A stretch of 10,108 nucleotides of DNA from Candidatus Saccharimonadota bacterium (lineage in GTDB: Bacteria; Patescibacteriota; Saccharimonadia; Saccharimonadales; Saccharimonadaceae), in NCBI GenBank assembly GCA_030527565.1, contig JAUNAO010000003.1:18120-28227 (forward strand). The letters are read 5' to 3'. The first letter of the stretch is position 1. Every line of letters starts with the position of its first letter. This document shows positions 1 through 6,855 of this stretch, piece by piece. Under the pieces are notes generated by a model, which was not told the origin of the DNA, did no database searches, and saw nothing but the letters and a program-made list of their open reading frames with translations. The position numbers and the translations under genes were made by a program.

Positions 1-63
1 ACAGCACATGATTATGAAAAGGGGAAAGAATACTTTATTCCGGCGGAGGATTTAAGTATTTAG
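1..63 (+). CDS. C-terminal end of an unidentified protein (5' end outside window)
   Basis: Frame 1 is open from the first base and ends at TAG 61-63. It gives 20 residues ending EYFIPAEDLSI, which look like ordinary protein sequence. The fragment is too short to assign a family or function. It runs toward the minus-strand pyruvyl transferase gene, and the two stop codons overlap by 4 nt (60-63), typical of the tight packing here. Twenty open codons can occur by chance, so the call rests on position, plausible composition and the fit with the neighbouring gene's end. Given the locus it may be another polysaccharide gene, but that is only context. Confidence 0.5.
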   Translation, partial: TAHDYEKGKEYFIPAEDLSI

Positions 64-1049
64 CTTGCGATATATTGATCGAATTGACGCTTCCACTCGT
101 TAATATTGTCAAAATTAACATGAACGTCAGTAATGATTTTTGAATGAATGAGTGGTTCAAGTTTTTCATTGATTTCGTCGCGTTCAACAACGTTTAGGTT
201 GTAGGTTTCCTGCATGTCTCGAGTGCGGTTGTCGATGGCAAGAATAATTGCGCGCTTGAAGTTTTGCATCGCAAAGATTCCGCCGTGCAAACGAGTGCCG
301 ACATAATCTGCGTCAAGAGTTTGCAGTGTGTGGCGATAATCTTCTAGGGTTGGGTTAATGATTTTGATTTTCGAGGTGTTTTTGAAAACCTTAAAATATT
401 CATAATCTTTTGAGCCTTGAATCCAAAAATAAACATTTTTGTAGTTTTTATTAAGAATGTTGATAAGGTCTTGATCCTTTTCATAATCTCGCCAATAATC
501 TGTTAGAGTGAAGATAGCATTGGGGGCTTTTTTCGTAGGGATTTTTTTACAATGTTCTTTAGTGAGTTGCCAAAGAGTAGGGCAACCAGTATTGATAGCC
601 TTGAAGCCTAACTCGATAAGCATATTTTTAGTGCGCTCATCACGAGTCGAATGGATATAGTGTTGATTTAAGAATCTTTTATATAAGAATTTTGTGTATG
701 GGGTAATATGTTTACGGTCAACTCCAGAGCCAACCCCTGCAAGGATTACTCCTTTATATGGTTTAATGCTGAAAAGACTAATATTCCAATCCGGGTGGAG
801 CCTGCGCATATTGTATTTAAGGATGTTTGTTCCAGATAAAAGTTTAAGGTTGGCCTCTTCGCAGAATTTGATAATTGCATTTTTTGTAGTTCGCTGGTAC
901 CAGTGGACCACTGGCGTGTGAGTGGGGTATTCTACGACAAAACTATCTTGTAACAGGAAGGCTAATTCTCTTTTGGTTGCCTCGTCGATAATGTGGTCTC
1001 CGAGGTTTTGCGAGCCACAAGCGGGGTTAAAGAGAGTGACATTTTTCAT
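60..1049 (-). CDS. Polysaccharide pyruvyl transferase family protein (CsaB/WcaK-like)
   Basis: The 329-residue product looks like the polysaccharide pyruvyl transferase family (PF04230), whose characterised members move pyruvate from phosphoenolpyruvate onto a sugar to form a pyruvyl ketal on surface glycans. Visible hallmarks are the N-terminal GSQNLGDHII segment (residues 12-21), the middle STRDERTKNMLIELG..TGCPTLW region (134-160), and the C-terminal GTRLHGGIFAMQ segment (251-262) around the conserved R-L-H. Length is normal and no signal peptide or membrane span is evident, so it should act in the cytoplasm. ATG at 1047-1049 is the natural start: the family's N-terminal motif follows at once, and an extended -10 lies only 6 nt upstream, implying a leaderless message. 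It is divergent from the glycosyltransferase genes. Many PF04230 members are uncharacterised, so the exact reaction and acceptor are unknown. Confidence 0.85.
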   Translation of the reverse strand: MKNVTLFNPACGSQNLGDHIIDEATKRELAFLLQDSFVVEYPTHTPVVHWYQRTTKNAIIKFCEEANLKLLSGTNILKYNMRRLHPDWNISLFSIKPYKGVILAGVGSGVDRKHITPYTKFLYKRFLNQHYIHSTRDERTKNMLIELGFKAINTGCPTLWQLTKEHCKKIPTKKAPNAIFTLTDYWRDYEKDQDLINILNKNYKNVYFWIQGSKDYEYFKVFKNTSKIKIINPTLEDYRHTLQTLDADYVGTRLHGGIFAMQNFKRAIILAIDNRTRDMQETYNLNVVERDEINEKLEPLIHSKIITDVHVNFDNINEWKRQFDQYIAS

Positions 1050-1055
1050 GAGAAT

Positions 1056-1064
1056 ATTATAACA
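1056..1064 (-). promoter_or_regulatory. Extended -10 promoter for the pyruvyl transferase gene
   Basis: The minus strand reads TGTTATAAT, a perfect TGN-TATAAT extended -10. At the usual 17-bp spacing the -35 is poor (TTTCTA at 1084-1079, 3 of 6 matches to TTGACA). A start about 7 nt past the box falls at about 1049, the A of the ATG, leaving no room for a ribosome binding site. It shares one near-palindrome with the rightward promoter. Confidence 0.65.
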
Positions 1065-1070
1065 TAATTA

Positions 1071-1079
1071 TGATATAAT
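1071..1079 (+). promoter_or_regulatory. Extended -10 promoter for the first fusion-glycosyltransferase operon
   Basis: TGATATAAT is a perfect extended -10. No recognisable -35 lies 17-18 bp upstream. The predicted start near 1086 gives a leader of about 34 nt before the GTG at 1120. The box and its downstream GAAAGATAAA closely match the sequence in front of the paralogous gene at 3897, which supports function. Confidence 0.7.
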
Positions 1080-1107
1080 AGAAAGATAAACAAGCTGCAT
1101 AGAGGAT

Positions 1108-1113
1108 GGAGGG
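1108..1113 (+). promoter_or_regulatory. Shine-Dalgarno GGAGGG selecting a GTG start
   Basis: A strong GGAGGG lies 6 nt before GTG 1120-1122. No ATG in frame lies nearby, and the encoded SKYIHYCWFGG begins the conserved domain immediately. The paralogue at 3897 has the same arrangement. Confidence 0.8.
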
Positions 1114-1119
1114 ATTGCT

Positions 1120-2913
1120 GTGAGTAAATACATACATTACTGTTGGTTCGGCGGAAAGCCATTACCAAAATTAGCAAAGAAATGTATCAAAAGCTGGAAG
1201 AAGTATCTACCAGATTATGAAATTATTGAATGGAATGAAAATAATGTAGATCTAGAGGAATGCCCGTTTGTTAAGGAAGCATATGAAAACAAGAAATGGG
1301 CGTTCGTTGCAGATTATGTAAGAACAAAAGCCCTCTACGAAAAAGGTGGGATTTATCTTGATACGGATATGAAGATAACAAAAAAGATAGATTTTTTGTT
1401 GGACAAGGAGACGTTTTTAGGCATAGAAGATTCAATGATGGTCAATGCGGCGGTTTGGGGAGCTAAAAGTCCAAGATCTTATCTCGCAAAAAAAGTACTT
1501 GATTTCTATAAGGCCCAAGAGCATTTTAAGGCTGAAAATATTTACAAGATTAGTATACCGAGAATTATTACGAGGATTTTAAATGAATTGAATCTTGATC
1601 CGACTAAAGAAGAAATCCAAGTTTTGTATAATGATATTTATATATACCCAAGGGATTATTTTTATCCACTATCGTATAATCGAGAAAACAATGTTTTCAC
1701 GAATAATACTTGTATGGTGCACTATTTTGATGCGACTTGGATTCCGAAGAATGAACAAATCGAGATGAAGTTAAAAAGAAAATTTGGTGCTGGAAAAGTT
1801 GATTTTGCTTTGAGAGTGTATGGTCTTTTGAAGCGAAAAGCAAAAAGGGCGGTTAAGCTAGGTTTGTATCCGGTCGCCTTATATGGTAGATATAAAAAGA
1901 AAATAAATAAGAAGTATTTGATAAATTTGAAAGTAGCATTAGAAGACATCGAGAATGTGAAAGAGGATTATTTAGTGATGCATAATCCTGAATGGTTTGG
2001 CGTTACAAGTGCGACTATGGAGCTTTTCGCATCGAGGGTGAGGTGCGGCGAACTTTTAAGAAAAAAAGATATTAATAAGGTAAAAAAGAAAATCTTAGAA
2101 AAGGACGTTAAGCAGGTGGTGTTTAGCGCTATGGCTTTAGGGTGGAAAGATTTGGCAATTGCTCTAAAGGAAGCCGATAAGGATATAAAGATAAAAGTTT
2201 TTTGGCATGGGAGTCATTCGCAAGTTTCGGAGCCGTATGGTTGGCAGAGAAATCTTGAGATTATTGAGCTACATAAACAAGGAATGATTGATGTTTTTGC
2301 GACTTGCAAAGAAAATATTTTGGATTTTTATAGGAATGAGGGTTATAAGACAATGCTTGTTCGTAATACGGTGAGATTGCCCGAAAAAATAAAAGGAAAG
2401 GCTCCGAAAAATATTACGCGAGTTGGTCTTTATGCTGCAAAAAGCGATGATTGGCGAAAAAATATGTTTGCCCAACTCGCGGCAGTTTCATTGATTTCGA
2501 ATGTGGTAGTCGACATGGTTCCGTTAAATCCAGAAGCGAAAGTTTTCGCTGATTCAATAGGGCTTAAATTGGAGGGGCTAGATAGACCGGTGAGTAGAGA
2601 TGAGTTGTTGAAACGAATGGCGAATAATACGATCAATCTGTATGTTACTTTTTCAGAATGTGCGCCGATGTTACCACTTGAGAGTTTTGAGGTCGGGGTA
2701 CCATGTATAACTGGCAATAATCATCATTATTTTAAAAATCATGCACTAGAGGAATATCTAGTAGTGAAGAATGAAGAAAGTCCGGTGGAGATAGTAAAAT
2801 ACATTAATAAATGTTTGGAAAATAAGGAAATGGTGATGAAAACATATAAACAATGGAAAAAGGAGAATGATATTTTGAGCGAAAAAAGCGTTAAGGATTT
2901 TCTGGAGATGTAG
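1120..2913 (+). CDS. Two-domain glycosyltransferase: GT32-type N-terminal domain fused to a GT-B (GT4-like) C-terminal domain
   Basis: The 597-residue product joins two glycosyltransferase modules. Residues 1 to about 215 match the GT32/Gly_transf_sug (DXD sugar-binding) family: KYIHYCWFGGKPLP (3-16), KKWAFVADYVR and GGIYLDTD, with the metal/nucleotide-binding D81-x-D83. Residues about 275-597 look like a GT-B fold enzyme: a WHG(S/N) segment, and ECAPMLPLE (513-521) giving the EX7E pair E513 and E521 typical of retaining GT4-like enzymes, followed by GVPCITGNNHHYF. A basic, partly hydrophobic linker (about 228-262) may hold it at the membrane. It probably adds two sugars in sequence to a lipid-linked surface glycan; donors and linkages are unknown. 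It leads an operon with the GT-B gene 1 nt downstream, and is paralogous to the gene at 3897-5699. Confidence 0.85.
   Translation: MSKYIHYCWFGGKPLPKLAKKCIKSWKKYLPDYEIIEWNENNVDLEECPFVKEAYENKKWAFVADYVRTKALYEKGGIYLDTDMKITKKIDFLLDKETFLGIEDSMMVNAAVWGAKSPRSYLAKKVLDFYKAQEHFKAENIYKISIPRIITRILNELNLDPTKEEIQVLYNDIYIYPRDYFYPLSYNRENNVFTNNTCMVHYFDATWIPKNEQIEMKLKRKFGAGKVDFALRVYGLLKRKAKRAVKLGLYPVALYGRYKKKINKKYLINLKVALEDIENVKEDYLVMHNPEWFGVTSATMELFASRVRCGELLRKKDINKVKKKILEKDVKQVVFSAMALGWKDLAIALKEADKDIKIKVFWHGSHSQVSEPYGWQRNLEIIELHKQGMIDVFATCKENILDFYRNEGYKTMLVRNTVRLPEKIKGKAPKNITRVGLYAAKSDDWRKNMFAQLAAVSLISNVVVDMVPLNPEAKVFADSIGLKLEGLDRPVSRDELLKRMANNTINLYVTFSECAPMLPLESFEVGVPCITGNNHHYFKNHALEEYLVVKNEESPVEIVKYINKCLENKEMVMKTYKQWKKENDILSEKSVKDFLEM
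1126..1377 (+). repeat. Duplicated 252-bp gene-start block, copy 1
   Basis: These 84 codons align without gaps to 3906-4157. I count 26 base differences (about 90% identity) and 5 amino-acid differences. The match covers the GT32 motif region from KYIHY to the residues after the DXD. Similarity falls sharply right after this block. Confidence 0.85.
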
Positions 2914-2914
2914 T

Positions 2915-3850
2915 ATGAATATTTTGGATATTTATAAAATTAAAAATGATGATTATATAGTGTTATTGCCACGATGTGATGAGGATATTAAAGAGAGCGT
3001 AGCAGGATCTTTTAAGAATGTGTTCTTTATGGATTATGATTTAACCGAAGAACATGCTAAAGCTCTTCTCGAGTTTATTAATAAGCGAAAAAATAATTTG
3101 CTACTGTTCGACTTTGATGACTTTTATAGAATTGTGTTGCCTTTTGTAAAGAAGCAGACCAAAGTGAAATGGGTTTATAAAAATAACTTAGCTTTGTTGA
3201 CTGACTGGTGCATCAGGCCGACTTTTTCTGTAATTATGGAATTCTATGATCGCAATATGATTGAAACAATTGGTTGTTTAGACAAATCTACTCATTTAGT
3301 TTTGAAAAATGCTGGGTACCGGTCAAAATATATACAATTGGATGTGAAGCGCACGTCACAAAAAAGCAAAAAACATAACTCAATTGGGATTTTAGGAAAA
3401 GACTATGCGCCGAACCATAATATTTATAATGAATTGAGCGCAGTGAAGCTGGTTGACTATGATTATGTGAAAATATTGAAGGAAATGCCAGCAACGAAAC
3501 ATTTTATAGATTTTTTCGGCATTAAGGAAAAAGAAGTTGAGGGGCTTGATGAAATAATGAAAGATAATTTTGTGAATTTGTATTGCAACTTTGCTTCTGA
3601 TAATGCGGGGATTGTTTTAAAGAGTTTAGATATGGGCGTACCGTGTATTTTGGGAAATACGGATTTGTTTGATCGATTCCCGAAATTAAAGAAATATTTA
3701 GTTTTGCAAAGCGATGATGATATAGGCGAGATTGCTGAAAAAATTAATGGCGTGCGAGAAAATTATGAAAAAATTATGACGGAGTATGAGAAGTTCAGAA
3801 AAAAGTATTCTGAAGAATCAAGGAAATCGATAGAGGAGTTTCTAAGATAG
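2915..3850 (+). CDS. Stand-alone GT-B glycosyltransferase paralogue with degenerate EX7E motif
   Basis: The 311-residue product aligns along its length with the C-terminal GT-B half of the two flanking fusion proteins, and starts at that module's boundary with no trace of a GT32 domain. The clearest match is NLYCNF...LKSLDMGVPCILGN (221-244) against NLYVTF...LESFEVGVPCITGN in the gene upstream. In this ungapped alignment the two EX7E glutamates become S228 and K236, and the conserved WHG turn is replaced by VYK. The enzyme is therefore probably inactive, or uses another mechanism. It could be a partner subunit, a non-catalytic acceptor binder or a decaying duplicate. The reading frame is intact. 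ATG 2915 lies 1 nt after the previous stop, with GGAG 7 nt upstream, so it is co-transcribed and probably translationally coupled. Confidence 0.75.
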   Translation: MNILDIYKIKNDDYIVLLPRCDEDIKESVAGSFKNVFFMDYDLTEEHAKALLEFINKRKNNLLLFDFDDFYRIVLPFVKKQTKVKWVYKNNLALLTDWCIRPTFSVIMEFYDRNMIETIGCLDKSTHLVLKNAGYRSKYIQLDVKRTSQKSKKHNSIGILGKDYAPNHNIYNELSAVKLVDYDYVKILKEMPATKHFIDFFGIKEKEVEGLDEIMKDNFVNLYCNFASDNAGIVLKSLDMGVPCILGNTDLFDRFPKLKKYLVLQSDDDIGEIAEKINGVRENYEKIMTEYEKFRKKYSEESRKSIEEFLR

Positions 3851-3859
3851 TGTTATAAT
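3851..3859 (+). promoter_or_regulatory. Extended -10 promoter for the second glycosyltransferase operon
   Basis: TGTTATAAT begins directly after the stop codon at 3848-3850. It continues as AGAAAAATAAA, matching 18 of 20 positions at 1071-1090 before the paralogous gene. No good -35 is visible, and that region would lie inside the preceding coding sequence. The predicted start near 3866 gives a leader of about 31 nt. Confidence 0.7.
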
Positions 3860-3884
3860 AGAAAAATAAATAGTCACGAACGTC

Positions 3885-3891
3885 AGGAGGG
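3885..3891 (+). promoter_or_regulatory. Shine-Dalgarno AGGAGGG selecting a TTG start
   Basis: A near-perfect AGGAGGG lies 5 nt before TTG 3897-3899. The following EKKYIHYCWFGG aligns with the start of the paralogue at 1120, which fixes this rare start codon. Confidence 0.8.
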
Positions 3892-3896
3892 TCGCT

Positions 3897-5699
3897 TTGG
3901 AGAAAAAATACATACATTACTGTTGGTTCGGGGGAAAGTCATTACCAAAATTGGCGAAAAAGTGCATAAAAAGCTGGAGAAAGTTTCTGCCAGATTATGA
4001 AATTATTGAATGGAATGAAAATAATGTAGATCTTAATGAATGTCCATTTATTAAGGAAGCTTATGAAAACAAGAAATGGGCGTTTGTTGCGGATTATGTA
4101 AGAACAAAAGCCCTCTATGAAAAGGGTGGGATTTATCTTGATACAGATATGAAAATTGTGAAGGATGTCACAAAGCTTCTTCAGGATGAGGCCTTCCTTG
4201 GGGTGGAGGATTCTGGGTATGTCGCGGTTGGTGTGTGGCATGAGAAAAATCCGGGAGGTTTTTTGGCGGAGCAGATGTTGGAGTTTTATCGTGGGTTATC
4301 GGGATTTGATGTTGATAATATGTTTGATATTAGTATTCCGAAAATCGCTACAAAATATTTAGAAGAATGCGGTTTTGAATTAGGCAATGATAAGGTTCAG
4401 CATCTAGATCGAGGTATTGTGGTTTATCCGCGAGAGTATTTTTATCCACTGTCTTATGATAGGGAAAATAATGTTTTTACGGATAATACCTGTATGATCC
4501 ATTATTACGACGCTTCGTGGACATCGAAGTCGGAACAAAGGACAAATCGAATTATTAGAATATTAGGGCGCAAGAATGGATTGAGATTTATTAGAATTTG
4601 CTCGAGACTGAAGGGGTACGCAAGGAGAGCGATTAAGTTGGTGCTTTTTCCAATCGTGTTATATCGACGCAAAAAGAGGTGGAATACGTATATTGCGGAA
4701 ACAAAACAGCAAATCAATGACGATTTACGGCGAATTAAGAAGGACAGTGTAGTTGCGATTTATCGTATCGATTGGTTGGGGACGGCGAATGCGACGAAAG
4801 AATTATTCGAAAATGCAGTTGGCGTGAGAGGGGTAACAGGAGAACTAGTCGGATATTTTGCGGATAAGTTGCTGAAAAAGGCGCCGAAAATGATTGTTTT
4901 TAGTGCATTTGATGAAACTTGGTTTGACGTAGTATTGGCAATTAAGCAGAAAAATCCGAAGCTGAAAATTAAAGTGATTTGGCATGGCGGGAACGCATTG
5001 AATATCGAAGAGCCGGATTTTACGATTCTAAAAACTCTGCTGGAGTTTAATAAAAAAGGCTTGATTAATTCGATTGCTTTTGTGAAGAAAAGCATGTTTG
5101 ATTTTTATAAGACAAAGGGATATAACTGTGAGTTTTTGATGAATACGGTGAATATTGAAAATAAAGAAAAATATTTGCCGAGGAATGTAGCGAAGGATGA
5201 AAAAGTCAGGATTGGGGTGTATGCATCGGGCGATAGATGGGTAAAGAACTTTTACAATCAATTGTCGGCGGCGAGCATGATTGAAAATCATGTGATTGAT
5301 TGTATACCGAAGTCTCCAAAAACTGTTGAATTTGCCAAAATGATTGATGCGAATGTAGTGGGGGAAAGTAAACCGGTTAATAGGGAAGATTTGCTTGGGC
5401 GGTTAGCACGTAATGACGTGAATGTTTACGTAACATTTACGGAATGTGCGCCAGTGATTCCTCTTGAGAGTATGGAGCTTGGAGTGCCTTGTATTACGAG
5501 CAATAACCATCACTATTGGGAAGGGACGGAGCTTGAAAAATATTTGGTTGTTGATGCTGCGGATAATATTATTGAAATTCAAAAGCAGATAGAGGTTGCT
5601 CTGAAAAATAAAAAGAAAATTATGAAGTTGTATGACGAATGGAAGAAAGAGTATGAGAAAGAGTGCGCGAAAAACTTTAAAGCATTTATGAAAAAATAA
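3897..5699 (+). CDS. Two-domain glycosyltransferase, second GT32/GT-B fusion paralogue
   Basis: The 600-residue product has the same plan as the fusion at 1120. A GT32-type domain fills about residues 1-218, with KYIHYCWFGGK at 4-14 and D82-x-D84 in GGIYLDTD. A basic/hydrophobic linker follows at about 237-262 (RLKGYARRAIK..FPIVLYRRKKR). The GT-B domain has IWHGGN, and ECAPVIPLE (516-524) with the EX7E glutamates E516 and E524, then GVPCITSNNHHYW. Both active-site signatures are intact, so it is predicted to be bifunctional. The first 84 aligned codons are about 90% identical to the paralogue, while the rest is much more diverged, so the two probably differ in donor or acceptor. It opens the second operon behind its own promoter, with galE and two more glycosyltransferases downstream. 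Stop TAA is 1 nt before the next ATG. Confidence 0.85.
   Translation: MEKKYIHYCWFGGKSLPKLAKKCIKSWRKFLPDYEIIEWNENNVDLNECPFIKEAYENKKWAFVADYVRTKALYEKGGIYLDTDMKIVKDVTKLLQDEAFLGVEDSGYVAVGVWHEKNPGGFLAEQMLEFYRGLSGFDVDNMFDISIPKIATKYLEECGFELGNDKVQHLDRGIVVYPREYFYPLSYDRENNVFTDNTCMIHYYDASWTSKSEQRTNRIIRILGRKNGLRFIRICSRLKGYARRAIKLVLFPIVLYRRKKRWNTYIAETKQQINDDLRRIKKDSVVAIYRIDWLGTANATKELFENAVGVRGVTGELVGYFADKLLKKAPKMIVFSAFDETWFDVVLAIKQKNPKLKIKVIWHGGNALNIEEPDFTILKTLLEFNKKGLINSIAFVKKSMFDFYKTKGYNCEFLMNTVNIENKEKYLPRNVAKDEKVRIGVYASGDRWVKNFYNQLSAASMIENHVIDCIPKSPKTVEFAKMIDANVVGESKPVNREDLLGRLARNDVNVYVTFTECAPVIPLESMELGVPCITSNNHHYWEGTELEKYLVVDAADNIIEIQKQIEVALKNKKKIMKLYDEWKKEYEKECAKNFKAFMKK
3906..4157 (+). repeat. Duplicated 252-bp gene-start block, copy 2
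   Basis: Partner of 1126-1377: 26 differences in 252 aligned bases by hand count and no gaps. Including the matching promoter and leader, the duplicated character extends upstream to about 3851. Confidence 0.85.
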
Positions 5700-5700
5700 G

Positions 5701-6855
5701 ATGAATTCAGAAACTGTTTTATTAATCCGGAATGTGAAACCGAAACATTATGGTGGGGGGGAGTTGTATCAGATTGTTTTGGCGGAGGAATTGAAGAAGC
5801 ACGGTTTTTGGCCGGTGGTAGTGACTGCGTCGAAAGAATTATTAGCCGCGGCGAAGCGAAAAAAAATTGAAGCAGTCGAGTCGTTGTATCTTGAGTCGCA
5901 GATTTGGAGTGGCTGGAGAAACTTTTTGTTGCCGGTTTATATTTTTAAGTTGAAGAAGTTGGGGCGATGGTATAAAGAACTTTTTGAAAAATATCAGCCG
6001 TCTACGATTAATGTGCAATCGCGAGACGATTATATTATAGCGACGCTGGTTGCGAAGAAAATGGGGGTTCGGGTTTTGTGGACTGACCATGCGGAATTTC
6101 AGAGTTGGATTTTTCAGAATATGAATGTTTGGTATAAGAATTGGATCGGGAAGATGATTGTTGCAGCTTCGAAAAAGGCGGACAAGATTATTGTGATTAG
6201 TGATTTTGAGAAGAAGCAAGTTTCAAAGATGATTGCGCCGCGAAAAATGAAAAATATGACGGTGATTAATAATGGGGTGATTGATCGGGTGAATGAGTAT
6301 AAGAAAATTAAACCGAAGAAAAATAGTTTTGTGTTTATTGGGCGGCTGGTGAGAGATAAGGGGGTATTCGAGTTGATTGAGGCTTTCCGAAAAGTAGTTG
6401 AGAAATATCCAGAAGCTCGACTAAATATTTATGGAGAGGGGGAGGATGCAAAGTTGTGTAGAGAGGCGGCAAAAGGATGTTCCGGAATTGTCTTTCATGG
6501 ATATACTGATGAGCCGCTGAGAGTTTTGGCAGAGAATGATTGTTTTGTTTTGCCGAGTTATCACGAAGGATTGTCATTGTCGTTGCTTGAGGCGGCAATG
6601 ATGGAAAAGACAATTATTGCCTCGAATGTCGAGGGGAATTTGGCAGTGATAAAGGATAGGAAGACTGGGTTGTTGGTACCGGTTGAAGATTCTGAGAAAT
6701 TAGCAGAGAAGATGCTAGAAGTTGTGGAAGATCGGGGTTTTGCGCGAGAATTGGCGAAAAATGCGCGGGAATATTACGAGGAGAACTTTGATTTTGATAA
6801 GATATTTGTTGAAAAAATGTTGCCGTTATATAATAAAGAGAAGGAGGAAAAATGA
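5701..6855 (+). CDS. GT4 family glycosyltransferase
   Basis: The 384-residue product has the usual length and plan of a GT-B fold GT4 enzyme. The N-terminal acceptor domain begins with VLLIRNVKPKHYGGGELY, including the glycine-rich loop. The donor domain contains FIGRLVRDKGVFELIEAF, LNIYGEGED and LPSYHEGLSLSLLEA, whose EX7E glutamates are E289 and E297. No membrane span is evident; such enzymes usually work peripherally at the inner face of the membrane on a lipid-linked acceptor. It should transfer one sugar with retention of configuration, donor unknown. ATG 5701 is 1 nt after the preceding TAA and lacks a clear Shine-Dalgarno, so translational coupling is likely. Its TGA overlaps the galE start by 4 nt (ATGA). 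Confidence 0.9.
   Translation: MNSETVLLIRNVKPKHYGGGELYQIVLAEELKKHGFWPVVVTASKELLAAAKRKKIEAVESLYLESQIWSGWRNFLLPVYIFKLKKLGRWYKELFEKYQPSTINVQSRDDYIIATLVAKKMGVRVLWTDHAEFQSWIFQNMNVWYKNWIGKMIVAASKKADKIIVISDFEKKQVSKMIAPRKMKNMTVINNGVIDRVNEYKKIKPKKNSFVFIGRLVRDKGVFELIEAFRKVVEKYPEARLNIYGEGEDAKLCREAAKGCSGIVFHGYTDEPLRVLAENDCFVLPSYHEGLSLSLLEAAMMEKTIIASNVEGNLAVIKDRKTGLLVPVEDSEKLAEKMLEVVEDRGFARELAKNAREYYEENFDFDKIFVEKMLPLYNKEKEEK

Noticed and set aside
694..921. Plus-strand open frame of 75 codons
   Set aside because: It lies wholly inside the well-supported minus-strand pyruvyl transferase gene and its translation has no family signature, so it is a shadow frame.
2915..3850. Gene as a frameshifted C-terminal remnant of a third full fusion
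   Set aside because: It has its own ATG and ribosome site, starts at the domain boundary, and no GT32 remnant exists in the 1-nt gap before it. It reads as a stand-alone module, though domain loss in the past remains possible.
5701..6855. Alternative genetic code with UGA read as glycine, as in some Patescibacteria
   Set aside because: The long frames run without in-frame TGA, and the only TGA gene end coincides with a normal C-terminus overlapping galE. Standard code fits.
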